The notes under the pieces were generated by a model. It did not search any database and was not told the origin of the DNA. It saw only the letters and a list, made by a program, of their open reading frames with translations. A stretch of DNA of 24,128 nt from Elysia marginata (lineage: Eukaryota; Mollusca; Gastropoda; Plakobranchidae), in contig BMAT01002613.1 of assembly GCA_019649035.1 (NCBI GenBank), positions 6,280 to 30,407 of the forward strand. Reading direction: 5' to 3'. Positions 1 to 10,516 of this stretch are shown here, piece after piece. The translations under genes were made by a program, and so were the position numbers. The stretch's first letter is position 1; every line of letters begins with the position of its first letter.

Positions 1-1856
1 CAGTGTAGCAGCACGCTTTAAATTGTCCCAAGCGCCGTCTCTGATATAGATTTGTAGTTGAAAAGAGACGTTTAACTGCAAACAACCAACCAACCAATCT
101 TCTTGTTCTTGTTCTTCTTGTTCTTGTTCTTCTTCTTCTTCTTCGTCTTCTTTGTTCTTCTGTTTTCTTCCTCTTCACCTAAATTTAAATAAATACCTTA
201 GTGAGCTCAAATTTTTTTTTCTAAATGAAGACATAAGGCTTTAAAACGTGGAGCCTTTTTGCAGTGTTTGAGTTTTAAAGGTCTACTTTAAAAACTACAG
301 TTGAAAATTGTGGATGCCTAAATTGTAGAGCAGTGTACACAACTCATATTGAAATGAAAAGGTTATTATTTCAAAAAAATTATTGACCAAATTGATAAAG
401 TAGCGCACTCGAAGCAAAGAATTTCTAAGTTGGAAATGATGGTTTTACCCTCCTATCATCCGGTTATCTGTTTTCCATATTGAAAGATTAGGACAACACA
501 GTAAGTTGTCAGAAAGCGGATAAACTGACTTTGCAAGAATGCCTAACATCTTACTGTCTGAAACTCTTTCCTGGCTATTTGAGACTGCTGGTCAGCCGCT
601 CTGTATAACTATATAATTATTCAAGTCTACACTTTCACGGAGTTGTTGTGTGACTCACAGTGTAAATTCAGGTCTAAAAATAAACTCAAAAGGTTTATAT
701 CAGTATTGTTAAGATCCGGTGTTCTTTTCATATAGGACCTATCGTAGCAGGTTGTGCAAGATTATATAAAACTGTTTGAATGTAGGAAATAACAAAGGTT
801 ACTCTTAAAAGTGACGATTTTTAAGCTATACGCTCTGTCCAAAAATAGAGCTTCAGCCTTTTTACTTGCTTAGACAGATTTTGTGCCAGGTGAGGTAAGA
901 AGTATAAAAATATCCGTTAAGTCGATATCAGAGTTTTAGTGTTGTCCAAAAAATAGAAGAAGAGGCACCAGCGTGCATAAGGAGTTTAAATAAATTGTCT
1001 ACAGATGGAAAAATCAAGACCATCTGGTGATAAAAAAATGTACGGCTTGTTTTCACTAAAACACTGAAGAGCTTTAAATCTAGCTCGATGTATCGTTAAC
1101 TTGCCAAGAGAAAGACTATCATTTAGATCCAACTCAGATGAGGATTTAACTGGTTGCCTACTCATTCCTCAGCGACATGACCCAGTTCAGATTCTCTAGA
1201 TCTAGATATGTGATCCAGCAGTAAGTTTAGACTAGATCAAGACGTTCCTGCAATAGAGACTTATAACCTAGAGCCAAAAAGAAGACTGAGACATAAACAG
1301 ATTAGGAGGCAGAGCAAAAGAATAGGGGATAGAAGAGGTGGGAGAAAGGAAGAAAAAGAAAGTGTCTGCCAACGAGAAAGCTTAGAGCCTAGGATCAAAG
1401 AGTGGGGAAGAGTAATCAAAATAAAGAAAACATAAAACTTGGATCTATAAAAAATAATTCGACGCAAAAAAGACAAACGAATCGATAGTTTTATGAGGAC
1501 AAAAAGGAAGGGATGCAACTTTTTACAGATCTTACCGTTGCCCGACTTGGTTGGGTACCCAGTAACTCGAATCAATAGCCAAAGGAAAAATATTAAATTA
1601 TTGAAGGAATAATATTCTTTAAACCCAGTTTCTAATACTGTTATTCAAAATGTAAAAAGCGCTTTTATGTAGCACCTACTTCACTAAATGCTCCAAGCAG
1701 TTAACATGGGTTATTGACATGCCTTTACCAACCAAATTACTCTCTGAACTCTCAGAGAGGCAGCAAAGAAAGCACATAAATCTAGCTTACTGACAAATCT
1801 TAATGACCTATAGTCAGTACTCATTCAAAGCATGAATGAGGCGAAGAATGTGTGTG
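1..1856. other. Non-coding upstream DNA with no gene seen
   Basis: AT-rich DNA with frequent stops in all frames. The only open frame over 100 codons (1261-1575, minus) is a hydrophobic low-complexity translation of a purine-rich plus strand and matches no family I recognise. A TTC-rich microsatellite at 99-176 is listed separately. I see no other repeat, RNA or gene here. Confidence 0.6.
99..176. repeat. TTC/TTG-rich pyrimidine microsatellite
   Basis: An imperfect (TTC)n tract interspersed with TTG triplets, directly preceded by a short CAAC/CCAA-rich run (about 80-98). It is almost pure pyrimidine on the + strand. A simple repeat next to a short tetranucleotide run can be the tail of an old retroposon, but no body is recognisable upstream. 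It is opposite in sense to the GAA tract near exon 3. Confidence 0.85.
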
Positions 1857-2079
1857 AATAGAGACCTTTAGCACACGCACCGTGTCTCAATACGCGTACG
1901 TGAAAATCGGGAAAGCAGATTGAGAAACTATAAAAATAATGAAACCAGTTTCTAAAAATAGAACGTCTGTGGGTCTATTTTTAGAAACTGGTTTCATTAT
2001 TTTTATAGTTTCTCAATCTGCTTTCCCGATTTTCACGTACGCGTAGTGAGACACGGTGCGTGTGCTAAAGGTCTCTATT
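1857..2079. repeat. Near-perfect 106-bp foldback (inverted repeat with 11-nt spacer)
   Basis: The left arm 1857-1962 and right arm 1974-2079 are reverse complements over 106 bp with one mismatch that I can find (CAAT against CACT in the 5' third). They are separated by only 11 nt (1963-1973). The arms start at AATAGAGACC and end at CTAAAAATAGA. Such a structure would extrude as a cruciform in DNA, or form a long hairpin if transcribed. Near-identity of the arms implies a recent origin or gene conversion. No ORF lies in the arms. The same sequence recurs at 3107-3225, so the foldback is built from two opposed copies of one dispersed repeat. An assembly artefact is the main alternative. Confidence 0.93.
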
Positions 2080-2099
2080 AGCATTTCGGACAAAACGTC

Positions 2100-2180
2100 C
2101 ACCTGCCGAAAGCAGGGCTCGAACCCCGGACTTCTCGGTCCGAAAGCCGAACGTCTACCACTAGACCACGATGCCAGAAA
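2100..2180 (-). repeat. tRNA-derived SINE head or tRNA pseudogene
   Basis: Read on the minus strand it has an A-box-like TGGTCTAGTGG, a D-stem GTCT/AGAC, and a B-box GGTTCGAGCC at tRNA-like spacing. The anticodon region (TTTCGGA) resembles a tRNA-Arg(TCG) loop but has an extra base. The T-stem and acceptor stem do not pair properly, so it is not a functional tRNA. The sequence after the B-box (GGCAG, then ACGTTTTG, TCCGAAATGC) aligns with that following another tRNA-like unit at 13171-13208, which points to a shared SINE family rather than a one-off tRNA pseudogene. Confidence 0.65.
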
Positions 2181-2424
2181 AGTGTGTTTTGCAGTCTTCC
2201 ACCGCCGAGGGCAGTGTCATGACTTTACATATTTCCCACAGCAAGCCTATACCCACCAGAGCAAATTCGATTCATATTTTAGAGCATTGCAGTACAAATG
2301 TCTGTTTGGCGCTAAAATACTAAATTTCAGTAATTTCAAGTACTGCCTTTAGCCAGGTACTATTTTACAGAAGGATGAACTGGGGAAAGTGTGAACAAAT
2401 TGATTTCCCAAGGAAATTTAATAA

Positions 2425-2492
2425 TGAGTAGTGGTCGCGAATCGAAGCCGCAACCGCCGGATCACGAGTTTGACTCCCAAACTTCTGAGGCA
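2425..2492 (+). repeat. Decayed tRNA-like sequence
   Basis: A plus-strand stretch with TAGTGGTCGCG, then GCCGGATCACG and GAGTTTGACTCCC, reads like a degraded tRNA D-arm and T-arm (B-box GGTTCGANTCC with two changes). The arms do not form a convincing cloverleaf. It is probably a SINE remnant inside the inverted-repeat segment. Confidence 0.4.
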
Positions 2493-3106
2493 AACTGCTC
2501 GATGTAGCTACCCCCATGGCATCCAACGTCTCGTTAAAGATCTTGAACTTGAAATTCAAGCCTGAAGGTATCAAACCGCTCCATTTTAGTACAAATGTTA
2601 AAATTAAAGATTTGTAACGATCATCTTGCAAAACTAGTTCATGAATTTCTTTAACGGCTTGATAGAGTAGTATAAAAATTGTATAATCGCGTAATAACGT
2701 AAAAGAGCCTGGCAATCCTTTTGTTTCAGTTAGGCAAAAAGTTCTTCCGTAAGATTGCAAAGTGTATATGATAATTTTTTTCATAGAATATACTGTAAAT
2801 TTTGTAAACCTACGTTTTATCAACATAACTTTGATGAAATTTAGAAGTGCGCCTTTATACTAATCTTATCAACACTGGCCTTCAGAATAAAACAAAAGCA
2901 TGTAAAGTTCATAGAACTTTGGATTGGATGAGATTTTTGTGTCGAAGGAGCGGACACAAAATTTGATATTTTAACGCAACAAGAACTTTTTTTTTAATTT
3001 CACTGCAAACAAAAGTTTTACATTACTGCATAAAAAATAGGAAAAACCCTCTAAGCTTGTAATGACCTTTGTCTAGACAGCTGAGGATGTTTATAAAATT
3101 AGAGAC

Positions 3107-3225
3107 AATAGAGACCTTTAGCACACGCACCGTGTCTCACGACGCGTACGTGAAGATCGGGAAAGCAGATTGAGAAACTATAAAAATAATGAAACCAGTT
3201 TCTAAAAATAGACCCACAGACGTTC
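3107..3225 (+). repeat. Third copy of the foldback repeat
   Basis: It begins at AATAGAGACC like the two copies at 1857 and 1974 and runs in the same orientation as the 1857 copy. It ends CTAAAAATAGAC followed by CCACAGACGTTC. That terminal part is shared with the inverted copy (1961-2079) but absent from the 1857 copy. Confidence 0.92.
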
Positions 3226-5458
3226 GCGTCATACTCACGCGTTGCTGCTTAAAGTCTGTAATTCAAGATATAGGTATGCGTGTGTTGACTGAGTGGTCAA
3301 GACTGATAAAGACCATTAAACTACCATGTAGTAAACATCTAAGACAACATTATTGCCATTGCTAGTAAGTAATAACATAATAGAAAAAATAGATAGGAAT
3401 TTTGTGTGAGTTTACTCTTTAGTGTCCATAAATTTTAAGATGAGAAGACCCTTTGATGAGAGTTTAGCAGGCCACTAAGCTATTATTCTTTTAAAAATCT
3501 TTAATCAATATTCTATACCGTTCCCTAAACTTGCTATGTTTCAAATAAAATGTTTTGATCATTTCTAAGGCTTTTCAATATATTTAGATCTTTCACGTCG
3601 CTTCATGAAAGCGTACAAAAAAAGGGAGATTTTCATTGAAGAAAAAAAGAATACAAACCAACAGCATCATTGGCGGTCAAAACTTGCACCACACTACGAG
3701 TGAAAGGACATAATTATGCTAATACAGGAGATAATAATGAAATGATGATGGTGATAAGAATGAAGACAAAATGGTTATTATGCCGGTAAAGATTCGCAAA
3801 ACCAAAACAGAAATGATAACCAAAAAGAAGAAAAAGAAGCAAGGGAACAAAGAGTTACGTTGTGCTTGTGTTTTGCCTATATCTTGAAGTCGTTCTAACT
3901 GTGAGTCATCATGTTAGTATAAGTTAGGCTCAAATGGCTGATAGGCATCGCATGATCTTTCCACTATTTTGACATGTTTAGATTAAACGTAAAAGCAACA
4001 TGCCTGTTCTATAGCTATGTTCTAGAATACCAACTGTTTACCTACAAGGGTTCTGGCCTAAAACTACGTCACAAAATGGGAAATACAATCTCTTTCGCAT
4101 TTTTTATGCAGGATGCACATTCATTTTGGGTGGCTTGACATGAAAAATATGACGCAGCTTTGAAAAAAAAACGCTCTTAGACCACTTTTGATACCCAATT
4201 TCGAAACAATAGGTAGATTTAGGTCAAAACCATTGTGTGGAGACTTGGTAACTGATAGCTACAGAAAAAATATAATAAAGCACGATGTTATACAGTTTTT
4301 TATGCATACCATATTTGCAATATTTTTCAGTTTTTAAACTGAAAAACCTGTTTTTTCTCCAATTTAAACTCACATTTGCATTTCTCAAAATGTGATCGAA
4401 TCCTTTACATTCTAGACAATAAGAGGTATTTTACGCTGATGTCAAATTTTCCAAATTTTCTTTATAGTTCATGCTTTTAGCTTAATATGTCCTTTAGCGG
4501 TCAATGAAAATCCATTTTTGAAAACCCAAGGTTGATTTACGCTGTTGTTCAGTACTTTTGTAATTTAATTTTGACACTTGGACATTCACAATACTCGAAC
4601 AAGTATTTGAAATACTGGAACCAGCCAAGCCTGTATCCCACGTACTGGTGTACGTCAAAACAGCTACAGCGCAAAAGACGCACCCTTTGTATTTAGTCAC
4701 TTTCAGATTTTATACCTAAGTTTAAGCTTAAAACTAACCACAAAGGCTTTCTTTGCAACATTTTTAGCGTTTCTATGTATGGGCCAAGAGTTTAGCTTAG
4801 TTATAAGAATGGTAAATGTCAGCCGAAAACTAATTAAAACAAGATATTTACAAAAAGATGGTTATATTAGAGAAATGAAGAAAAATATTAAACTTTTATT
4901 TGTTGTTAAATCTTCTCTTTTTCAGGTCGCCTCGGAAAAGCGATGTCACCATGTGAAGCAAATCTATCTTTGCTGGGATGACGACAGAAAATGTTAAACA
5001 AATGACCTTCAAGTTTTAGCCAAGCTGGGTACTAACCAACTTATATGAGAGTTGCTTGGGTTGCTGTTGGCTCTCTTTTGTTTCAATGATGTCATTAGCC
5101 GTAACACAAAAAGATTCTTTTCAAAAAGTGTGAATATAGGGGATTTTATCACAAATTTTAGCAGTGCAGTTGAAAGTCTATGTCTACGTTATGATGTATT
5201 TCGAAAACGTCCAGATTCAAAAGTTATTTTGAACTGTGTAACGGCAAAAACATTTTTACATTATAATATGTAGATTATATAAACTACGTAATAATTGTTG
5301 ACGAAATGTACTGTTGAAACTAGATTAAAATACTTTTTTATTTTTCTTTAACTTTAACTGATAAATCATTATCAACAACAGATTCAACCTAAGGAGTTAT
5401 ATTTTGCTGCACCTGTTTATAATGTAAAATGTGAGCGGTGTTTGTGACATGTGAATAA
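3226..5458. other. Upstream region of the channel gene with no gene seen
   Basis: AT-rich DNA. Open frames such as 4494-4700 (minus), 4779-4997 and 5052-5273 are short and compositionally random. Promoter and 5' UTR exons of the channel may lie here or further upstream. Two AG sites with upstream pyrimidines could be acceptors for untranslated leader exons (4924-4925 after TTCTCTTTTTC, and 5380-5381), but nothing in the sequence confirms them. No clear TATA box or initiator is assigned. Confidence 0.4.
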
Positions 5459-5470
5459 ATGATGCAATGA
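5459..5470 (+). promoter_or_regulatory. Four-codon upstream ORF overlapping the channel start codon
   Basis: ATG ATG CAA TGA (Met-Met-Gln-stop) lies immediately before the main start. Its stop codon overlaps the main ATG (5467-5469) in the form ATGA. A scanning ribosome meets these two ATGs first. Termination here places it on the main start, so leaky scanning or reinitiation could tune translation. The overlap is seen directly; a regulatory role is inference, and it depends on the mRNA containing this contiguous leader. Confidence 0.5.
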
Positions 5471-6964
5471 CTCCCACAATGTTTGGAAACGTATCTATCA
5501 ACTCATACACAAATTCAAACTCCGCTTTTCAATCTGGACGCAATTTTTCCAACCGTAGCTCTGCTGTGACTGCGGAGCATGAGCGAGTTCCCGTGACAAA
5601 TACATCAGATTTTATATGTGAAAATAGTGCTGAGTTTCTTGTTGTAGAAATTCCGCCCTCTACACAATATTCGCAGCATGAGTTTCAAGTGGAGAATTCT
5701 TGCGAGATTCACGATCCTAGTGACTATTCTAACCATGCAAAGATAGATATGGATAAAGATTCACCCAGTGGTGTAAAAGTAGCGCCACCAGAAGACGAAA
5801 TGGACACCGGTCAAGCAACGAACTCTTTGGTAGAGAATGTTGAGTCAACCAACTTAAGTGACCCCGGAGAGCATGTAGGTAATGGAAGTGTTTCTAACGA
5901 TGCAACAACTGTAGGAATCTCTAACAGTGCGGAGTACGACCAGGACTTCAACTCTTCTGACAATAACTCTGACCAAATCATACACTTTCAGGGAGATCTC
6001 AGAGATTATACAAATGATAGAAGGGGACAATCTCCACAAAGAGCTTTTGAACCTGGTTTTCAAGGCAAACTACAAGTACCTTCAGAAAATGGCCAAAACG
6101 ACATGGAAGAGCTGGAGGAGGGGCCAAGTTCTCTTTACGATGCCTTGATTCAGCCTTACTACTCCACTAGATACAGACTAAAATCACTAGCATTGGCTGT
6201 GTCCCGAAGCCTTCCTAGCAGTCCACGTGTCCGTATCGGTCAAAAGTCCTCACCTTCTAGATATTCCCAGGGCACAATGATGGACTTTGGCTCTAAATCT
6301 CACCGCCTTAAGGAAGGAGAGGATGATGTTGAGGACTTAAATCCAGACGCTGAGACTCTAATCGTACCCACTATACTTCCATCGATGTATGATGAAGAAT
6401 CGAATCAGGAGGAGAGGCCAAAATCAACATCTCCAAAACGTCCAAGGACTTCACAAGTTTCAATTAGCTCTGTCAAATCCGTCAAGACAAGTGTGACCAA
6501 GTCAACGTCTGTAGTTGATGTGTCGAATGGATTATCTACTCTATCTCCAATGCAACAAGAAATGCCAAGTCGGTCTCACCCGAACAATAATCTTCCAAGG
6601 TCTACGTCCACTCCGGGTCTAGCGTCCAACTTTGCATCCTCAGCCATGAGTAGATCACCACCGCGGTTCTCAACAGGTGGAAGCCTGAGAGATATGGGCG
6701 GGCAACCGTGGTCCCTCAGCAGAGCAGAGAGCCTGGCCGAGCAGAACGGCTTCCAACACTGTATCGTGTGTCGGGCGTGTTCGAGTCGTGCTAAACAGAT
6801 CAGGCCAGGAAGACATTTCGTGCTAAGTTGGAAACAGATCATTGCCATGATCTTTGCACTCTCCGTGTATATCGCAGGAGGGACCTTGCTCTTTATACAG
6901 TTGGAATATACAGCAGAGACCAAGCGCCAAGACAACTTTATTCGCTTTTTTGAAGGGTTTGTTG
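5467..6964 (+). CDS. Two-pore-domain K+ channel (K2P/KCNK family), coding exon 1: N-terminus and M1
   Basis: The exon encodes residues 1-499 and the first base of codon 500. The ATG at 5467 has G at -3 and an in-frame stop at 5452; Met5 (5479) is an alternative start. Residues 1-454 are a Ser/Thr-rich, largely disordered cytoplasmic tail, far longer than usual in K2P channels. It carries an acidic stretch, a basic Ser/Thr stretch (around KRPRTS), the 14-3-3 mode-I pattern RSTSTP (378-383), LIVP (298-301), and Cys432, Cys435 and Cys438 shortly before the membrane. M1 spans about 457-479 and ends in GGTLLFIQLE, the K2P Gly/Phe/Glu pattern. The donor GTAGGT at 6965 joins G|CG (Ala500) to exon 2 in phase 1; the alternative GT at 6969 breaks the frame. 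K2P subunits dimerise to give background K+ current. The resemblance to TRESK/TWK-18-like channels rests mainly on exon 3. Confidence 0.92.
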
Positions 6965-9044
6965 GTAGGTAGCACCAGTGTGGATGTTCATGGGGTAGTT
7001 TTGGGTTTGTTTTTTTTTGTTTCGTAGTGTTTCCATTTGGCAGACATCAGTCATTTTTCTAGAAACTGGTTGGTTAAACTACAACAAAATGCCTCTCATA
7101 GAAATGCATGAATAGCAGTAAAAATATAAAATGAATCTTGCAGTCTAATAGTTGAACGCAAACTTTTAAAACTTTAACGAAGATTTTACTTTTCAGTTTG
7201 ATTCCATCTCATGAATGTGTTTGTGTCTTAGCACTCCTAAGAAAGGAAAGCAGAGAACTTGAAACAAAATATTATATTTTTCAACGAAATAAGAAAAAAC
7301 ATGGTTTAGATACAAACAAATCCGTGCGCTCTTTACCCGCAAAGGTTCATGTGATGCTATAAAAGCATTCTATTACGCATTTTTAACATTTGTAATATTT
7401 TGACCTATTGGACTTTTATACAAAACATAGTCTGGCTAGATATGCCTTGAACAAATGCTGGATTGCTACAGAATACACATAGATTTTTTCAAAGGGTAAC
7501 GATTTGTAAATCTTTGCTTCTTTATTCACATGGGACGTTTTTTAAGTCTTGAGCACCTCTTTTTAAAGTGTCATTTTTTTCACTGCAAGCAAATCCTCCT
7601 GTTTTATCGACTTCTGTTTATAACTATATTCTTCTTGCGATCTACTTTCTCTCCTGTATGAGATTCTTGTAGTCATAACCTAACACCTGAAGAAAAATAT
7701 TGGATTTTAATGTAAGTTGTAGCCAACATAAAAACATGACCGCTTTTTAGAGACGAATGATCCAGTATAGATTCACACTGATGAAGAAAAGCGATAACCA
7801 ATTAAACGTAAAACTTTTGTTAAAACGCCTACGATGGATAAACATTATTTTTCTTTTATCAAATCGAACACGACAAAGCAAAACATAGAAAACTGCGCCA
7901 AACCATCTCCTGAAGACCATTTACATGACGTCTCTCCAGTACGGAACATCTCGGCCGGTCTCTGAACTGACGCGTTAAAAAAAAACCATATATCCCACAC
8001 AACCCTTTCAAACGCAAACGCACCATCTGAAAAGAAAGTGGAATCAGCAGTCCATAGTCTTCCGCTCGGGATAGACGACGAGTGAACCGACGTTAATACA
8101 CAATAGTATCTGGTTGAGAAGGTTATAAGATTATTCTAAAATTAATTAAGGAATAACCACAAAAAGAGGTAAAGAGTGATTAGAATCAATGCAATTCTAC
8201 AGACATAGCAGAGGAATAAAAAGTGTAAAGTCTTTTATATAAAATATGAATTGAATAGTCGGATTAAAAACATTGAAGTTCAGTCAGGGAGAAAAAGCTT
8301 AACAGCCAACAAATGTTTTAAATGTTGACATTTTCGTTAGTAAAAAACATGCCAGAATGAAGCTTTTAAGATTTTTTTATGATGGTAAAACGGTTTAAAG
8401 CCTTCAAAAGTCTATTTTTAGACGTCTTTGTCTTGTCTTTTTGCATGACCATTTTAACAGTATATGAAAATCGAGACAACCGTACGAGCGTCAGATGATT
8501 CCAGCAGACAGCTCATGTATTATTGATTTGTTTATACGAAGTTACCTCGTGAACACTACACTTTTCCCATGCACGGGAATAGGATGTTGTTAAACTCTAA
8601 ATGTGTTTGTATCACTCATTATAATCACATCAAGTCACTCTGAATACTAGAAAAAAATCCTTTATAATTCTCCTCACTACTTTCTTTTGCAATAGTTTCA
8701 AAGTAACGATAAGAAAAGTTTAATAGTTTTGCTACTGTTGTCGACAAAAGCAAGTGAAGCGCCTATGGCTTGAAGATTACTTGATTTGTCGTAAATACAT
8801 GAAAAGCATGTTTCCATGATATGTTCTAGGTTATCTATTGACAGTGACAATATAATGGTTATCTTTTTTATGAAGAGTGAACATCGAAGAACTTTTCATC
8901 GGACTTGAGGGCTTATGTAGGGTTTTATTTAAAGCCTCGCAGTGTACTTGTGCACTAAAGCATACTCCTATTAAATTTTGTGTGCATCAATTAGCGACAA
9001 CATAGCGTTAACTGGGCTTAGGACAATCTCTCCCATCAAATAGA

Positions 9045-9353
9045 GTGGAAGGAGGTACCTTGTAGAGCGTTTAAAAAAGAGTGAAAAAAGAGCAACCTGT
9101 AGAAAAAATTTTTTAATAAGAGAGGGAGAAGAGCCGCTGTCGAGCCTTATTAATAAAAGTTTAAGAAAAGTAACCTTTAAAACGTCAATTATAAGAGTGC
9201 GAGAAAAGTTACCTCTAAAACAAAATTAATAAGAGTGAAAGGAAAGTAACCTGCAGAGCGTTATTAATAAAAGTGCGAGAAGAGTTGCCTCTAGAACGTA
9301 GTTTATAAGTTAAGAGTGAAAGGAGAGTAACCTGAAGAGCGTTATTAATAAAA
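9045..9353. repeat. Degenerate 38-bp tandem repeat, about 8 units
   Basis: Units start GTGNGAGAAAAGT or similar, continue with AACCT and GAGCG, and end TTAATAAAA/ATAAGA. Most are 37-39 bp with a few insertions (one unit near 9273-9315 is longer). Better-preserved units are at the right end, next to the MULE remnant. A further single unit occurs at about 10911-10945 on the other side of the transposase, in the same orientation. The array has no protein function, although one minus-strand frame stays open through part of it. Confidence 0.8.
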
Positions 9354-9369
9354 GTGCTGATGGCAGAAA

Positions 9370-10516
9370 ATTTAATGAGTGTCAACTGTTGCTCATCTCC
9401 AAGTCTGTTAATAAAAGTGAAAATGTTCAGACTGGAGTCCTGGAAAAACTTCTGGAAATGCGCATGAAAACTCTCGCAGTTGTTAGTTGTTCTTGGTCTG
9501 CTAAGATCTTGTGAAGCCCACACTGGAGGAGGGAGGGAGAGTTTTGACTTTGAATATAGTTCTTCAGTAGGCAATCTACGGGTTCTTCAATTCTTGGGTC
9601 AATATAAAATAAAAAAAGTTGCTTCAAGTCAGAAAAATGGGATAACTTGTTCAGAAGAGAGGAATGTCATCTCGAGCATAATTCTCATCCATTTGTGACT
9701 TTTTCATTCCTTTGTAGTACTTTTTTAGTGCCAATTCATTGCACTTTTGGAGCCATGCTTGTTTAAGGTGAAGATTGCATTCAAAGATGTCTATTTAAGA
9801 GAATACTCTTTTGAAGGCCTGATGAGTAGCACTTTCAAAGTCCAGATTAACTGTTGTTGGACTGAAGATTAAACCTTTTTCTTGGCTTTCGTCTATAAGT
9901 AATCCCAACATGACTTTATAAGTTTCTTGTTTCTCGTTTGGCAGCAAAAAGTAAAACACGGGCATTTTGTAGATTAATCTTTCAACGTGAAAAATGTAAA
10001 GCTGGAAAAAAAATGATTACTGCACTTGATAGTTCCATCGCCGAATAATGGACGATCATTGGTGAAAAAATCATACTTCTTCTCAAATGTCAGCATCACG
10101 ACTTTGTTTTCAGTTGTATATGTAAAGTCGTTTGGCTTATCAAAGTTTTCTCCTTCCAAAACATGTATCGCCTCATCTATGTATCTCGAGAGCTTTGGTT
10201 CTACTGATCGCCTGGCGACATATATTGCCTTTCTGAAAGAAGAGTATAGTTCCCTTGGAACAATATCTACTTTATTTACCTGTGATTCCTGAATTATGAC
10301 CTTCGCTAGTCTTCCATCCGTATTATGTAGACTTCTCTTCTTGCACCGGTTTTGCAAATCTTGTTTGGCTATACTGTGACATGGCGGCTGCATATGATTG
10401 TGGTCTGACTTGAAGTTCAAAATTGTCGTTAGACTTAGAGAGTAGTCTGTCAAACATTGCGCATGACATTCCTCTCTACAATTTGTATAGCCTACTTCAA
10501 GCTCATGGTTGCACAA
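9370..10516 (-). pseudogene. Decayed MULE-type (Mutator-like) transposase
   Basis: Reading from 10516 towards 9370, an N-terminal piece has a Cys/His region ending DHNHMQPP and then the first catalytic block LFGDGTIKCS. The conserved FYFLLPN follows in another frame (frameshift near 9990). Next come LDFESATHQAF (second acidic residue) and CNLHLKQAW (the MULE C..H motif), with an in-frame stop at 9795-9797. After another frame change near 9550 there is PPPVWA and then TTNNCESFHAHF, the C-terminal block with the catalytic Glu region, and IFTFINRL. The order and spacing match MULE transposases with a WRKY/FLYWCH-type N-terminus. With at least two frameshifts, one internal stop and a truncated N-terminus it cannot encode an active enzyme. 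Terminal inverted repeats were not found. It lies antisense within K2P intron 1. The family name comes from these motifs, not from a search. Confidence 0.82.

Larger units (their letters stand above)
1961..3225. mobile_element. Candidate 1.27-kb segment bounded by 119-bp inverted repeats
   Basis: 1961-2079 and 3107-3225 are inverted copies of 119 bp with about two mismatches, both ending outward in GAACGTCTGTGGGTC. The homology stops at both ends at the same points, as expected of terminal inverted repeats of a non-autonomous DNA element, or of two opposed copies of a short repeat. I see no target-site duplication (aaaata on the left, gcgtca on the right) and no transposase in the 1.03-kb interior, which carries two tRNA-like sequences. 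The minus-strand open frame 2365-2826 runs through one of these and resembles no known protein. Calling it a transposon is an inference; the repeat geometry is directly seen. Confidence 0.5.

Noticed and set aside
1261..1575. 104-codon open frame on the minus strand
   Set aside because: Low-complexity hydrophobic translation of a purine-rich strand, with no recognisable family, and no splice context.
2100..2180. Functional tRNA-Arg
   Set aside because: The anticodon loop has an extra base and the T and acceptor stems mispair; treated as SINE or pseudogene.
2056..2352. 98-codon open frame on the plus strand
   Set aside because: It runs through the foldback arm and the tRNA-like unit; its open state comes from GC-richer repeat sequence.
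2365..2826. 153-codon open frame on the minus strand
   Set aside because: It starts in AT-rich DNA and crosses a decayed tRNA-like sequence; the translation has no family features.
4913..4990. 5' UTR exon after the strong acceptor-like TTCTCTTTTTCAG
   Set aside because: The acceptor looks good but no donor or coding continuity identifies an exon, and transcript data would be needed.
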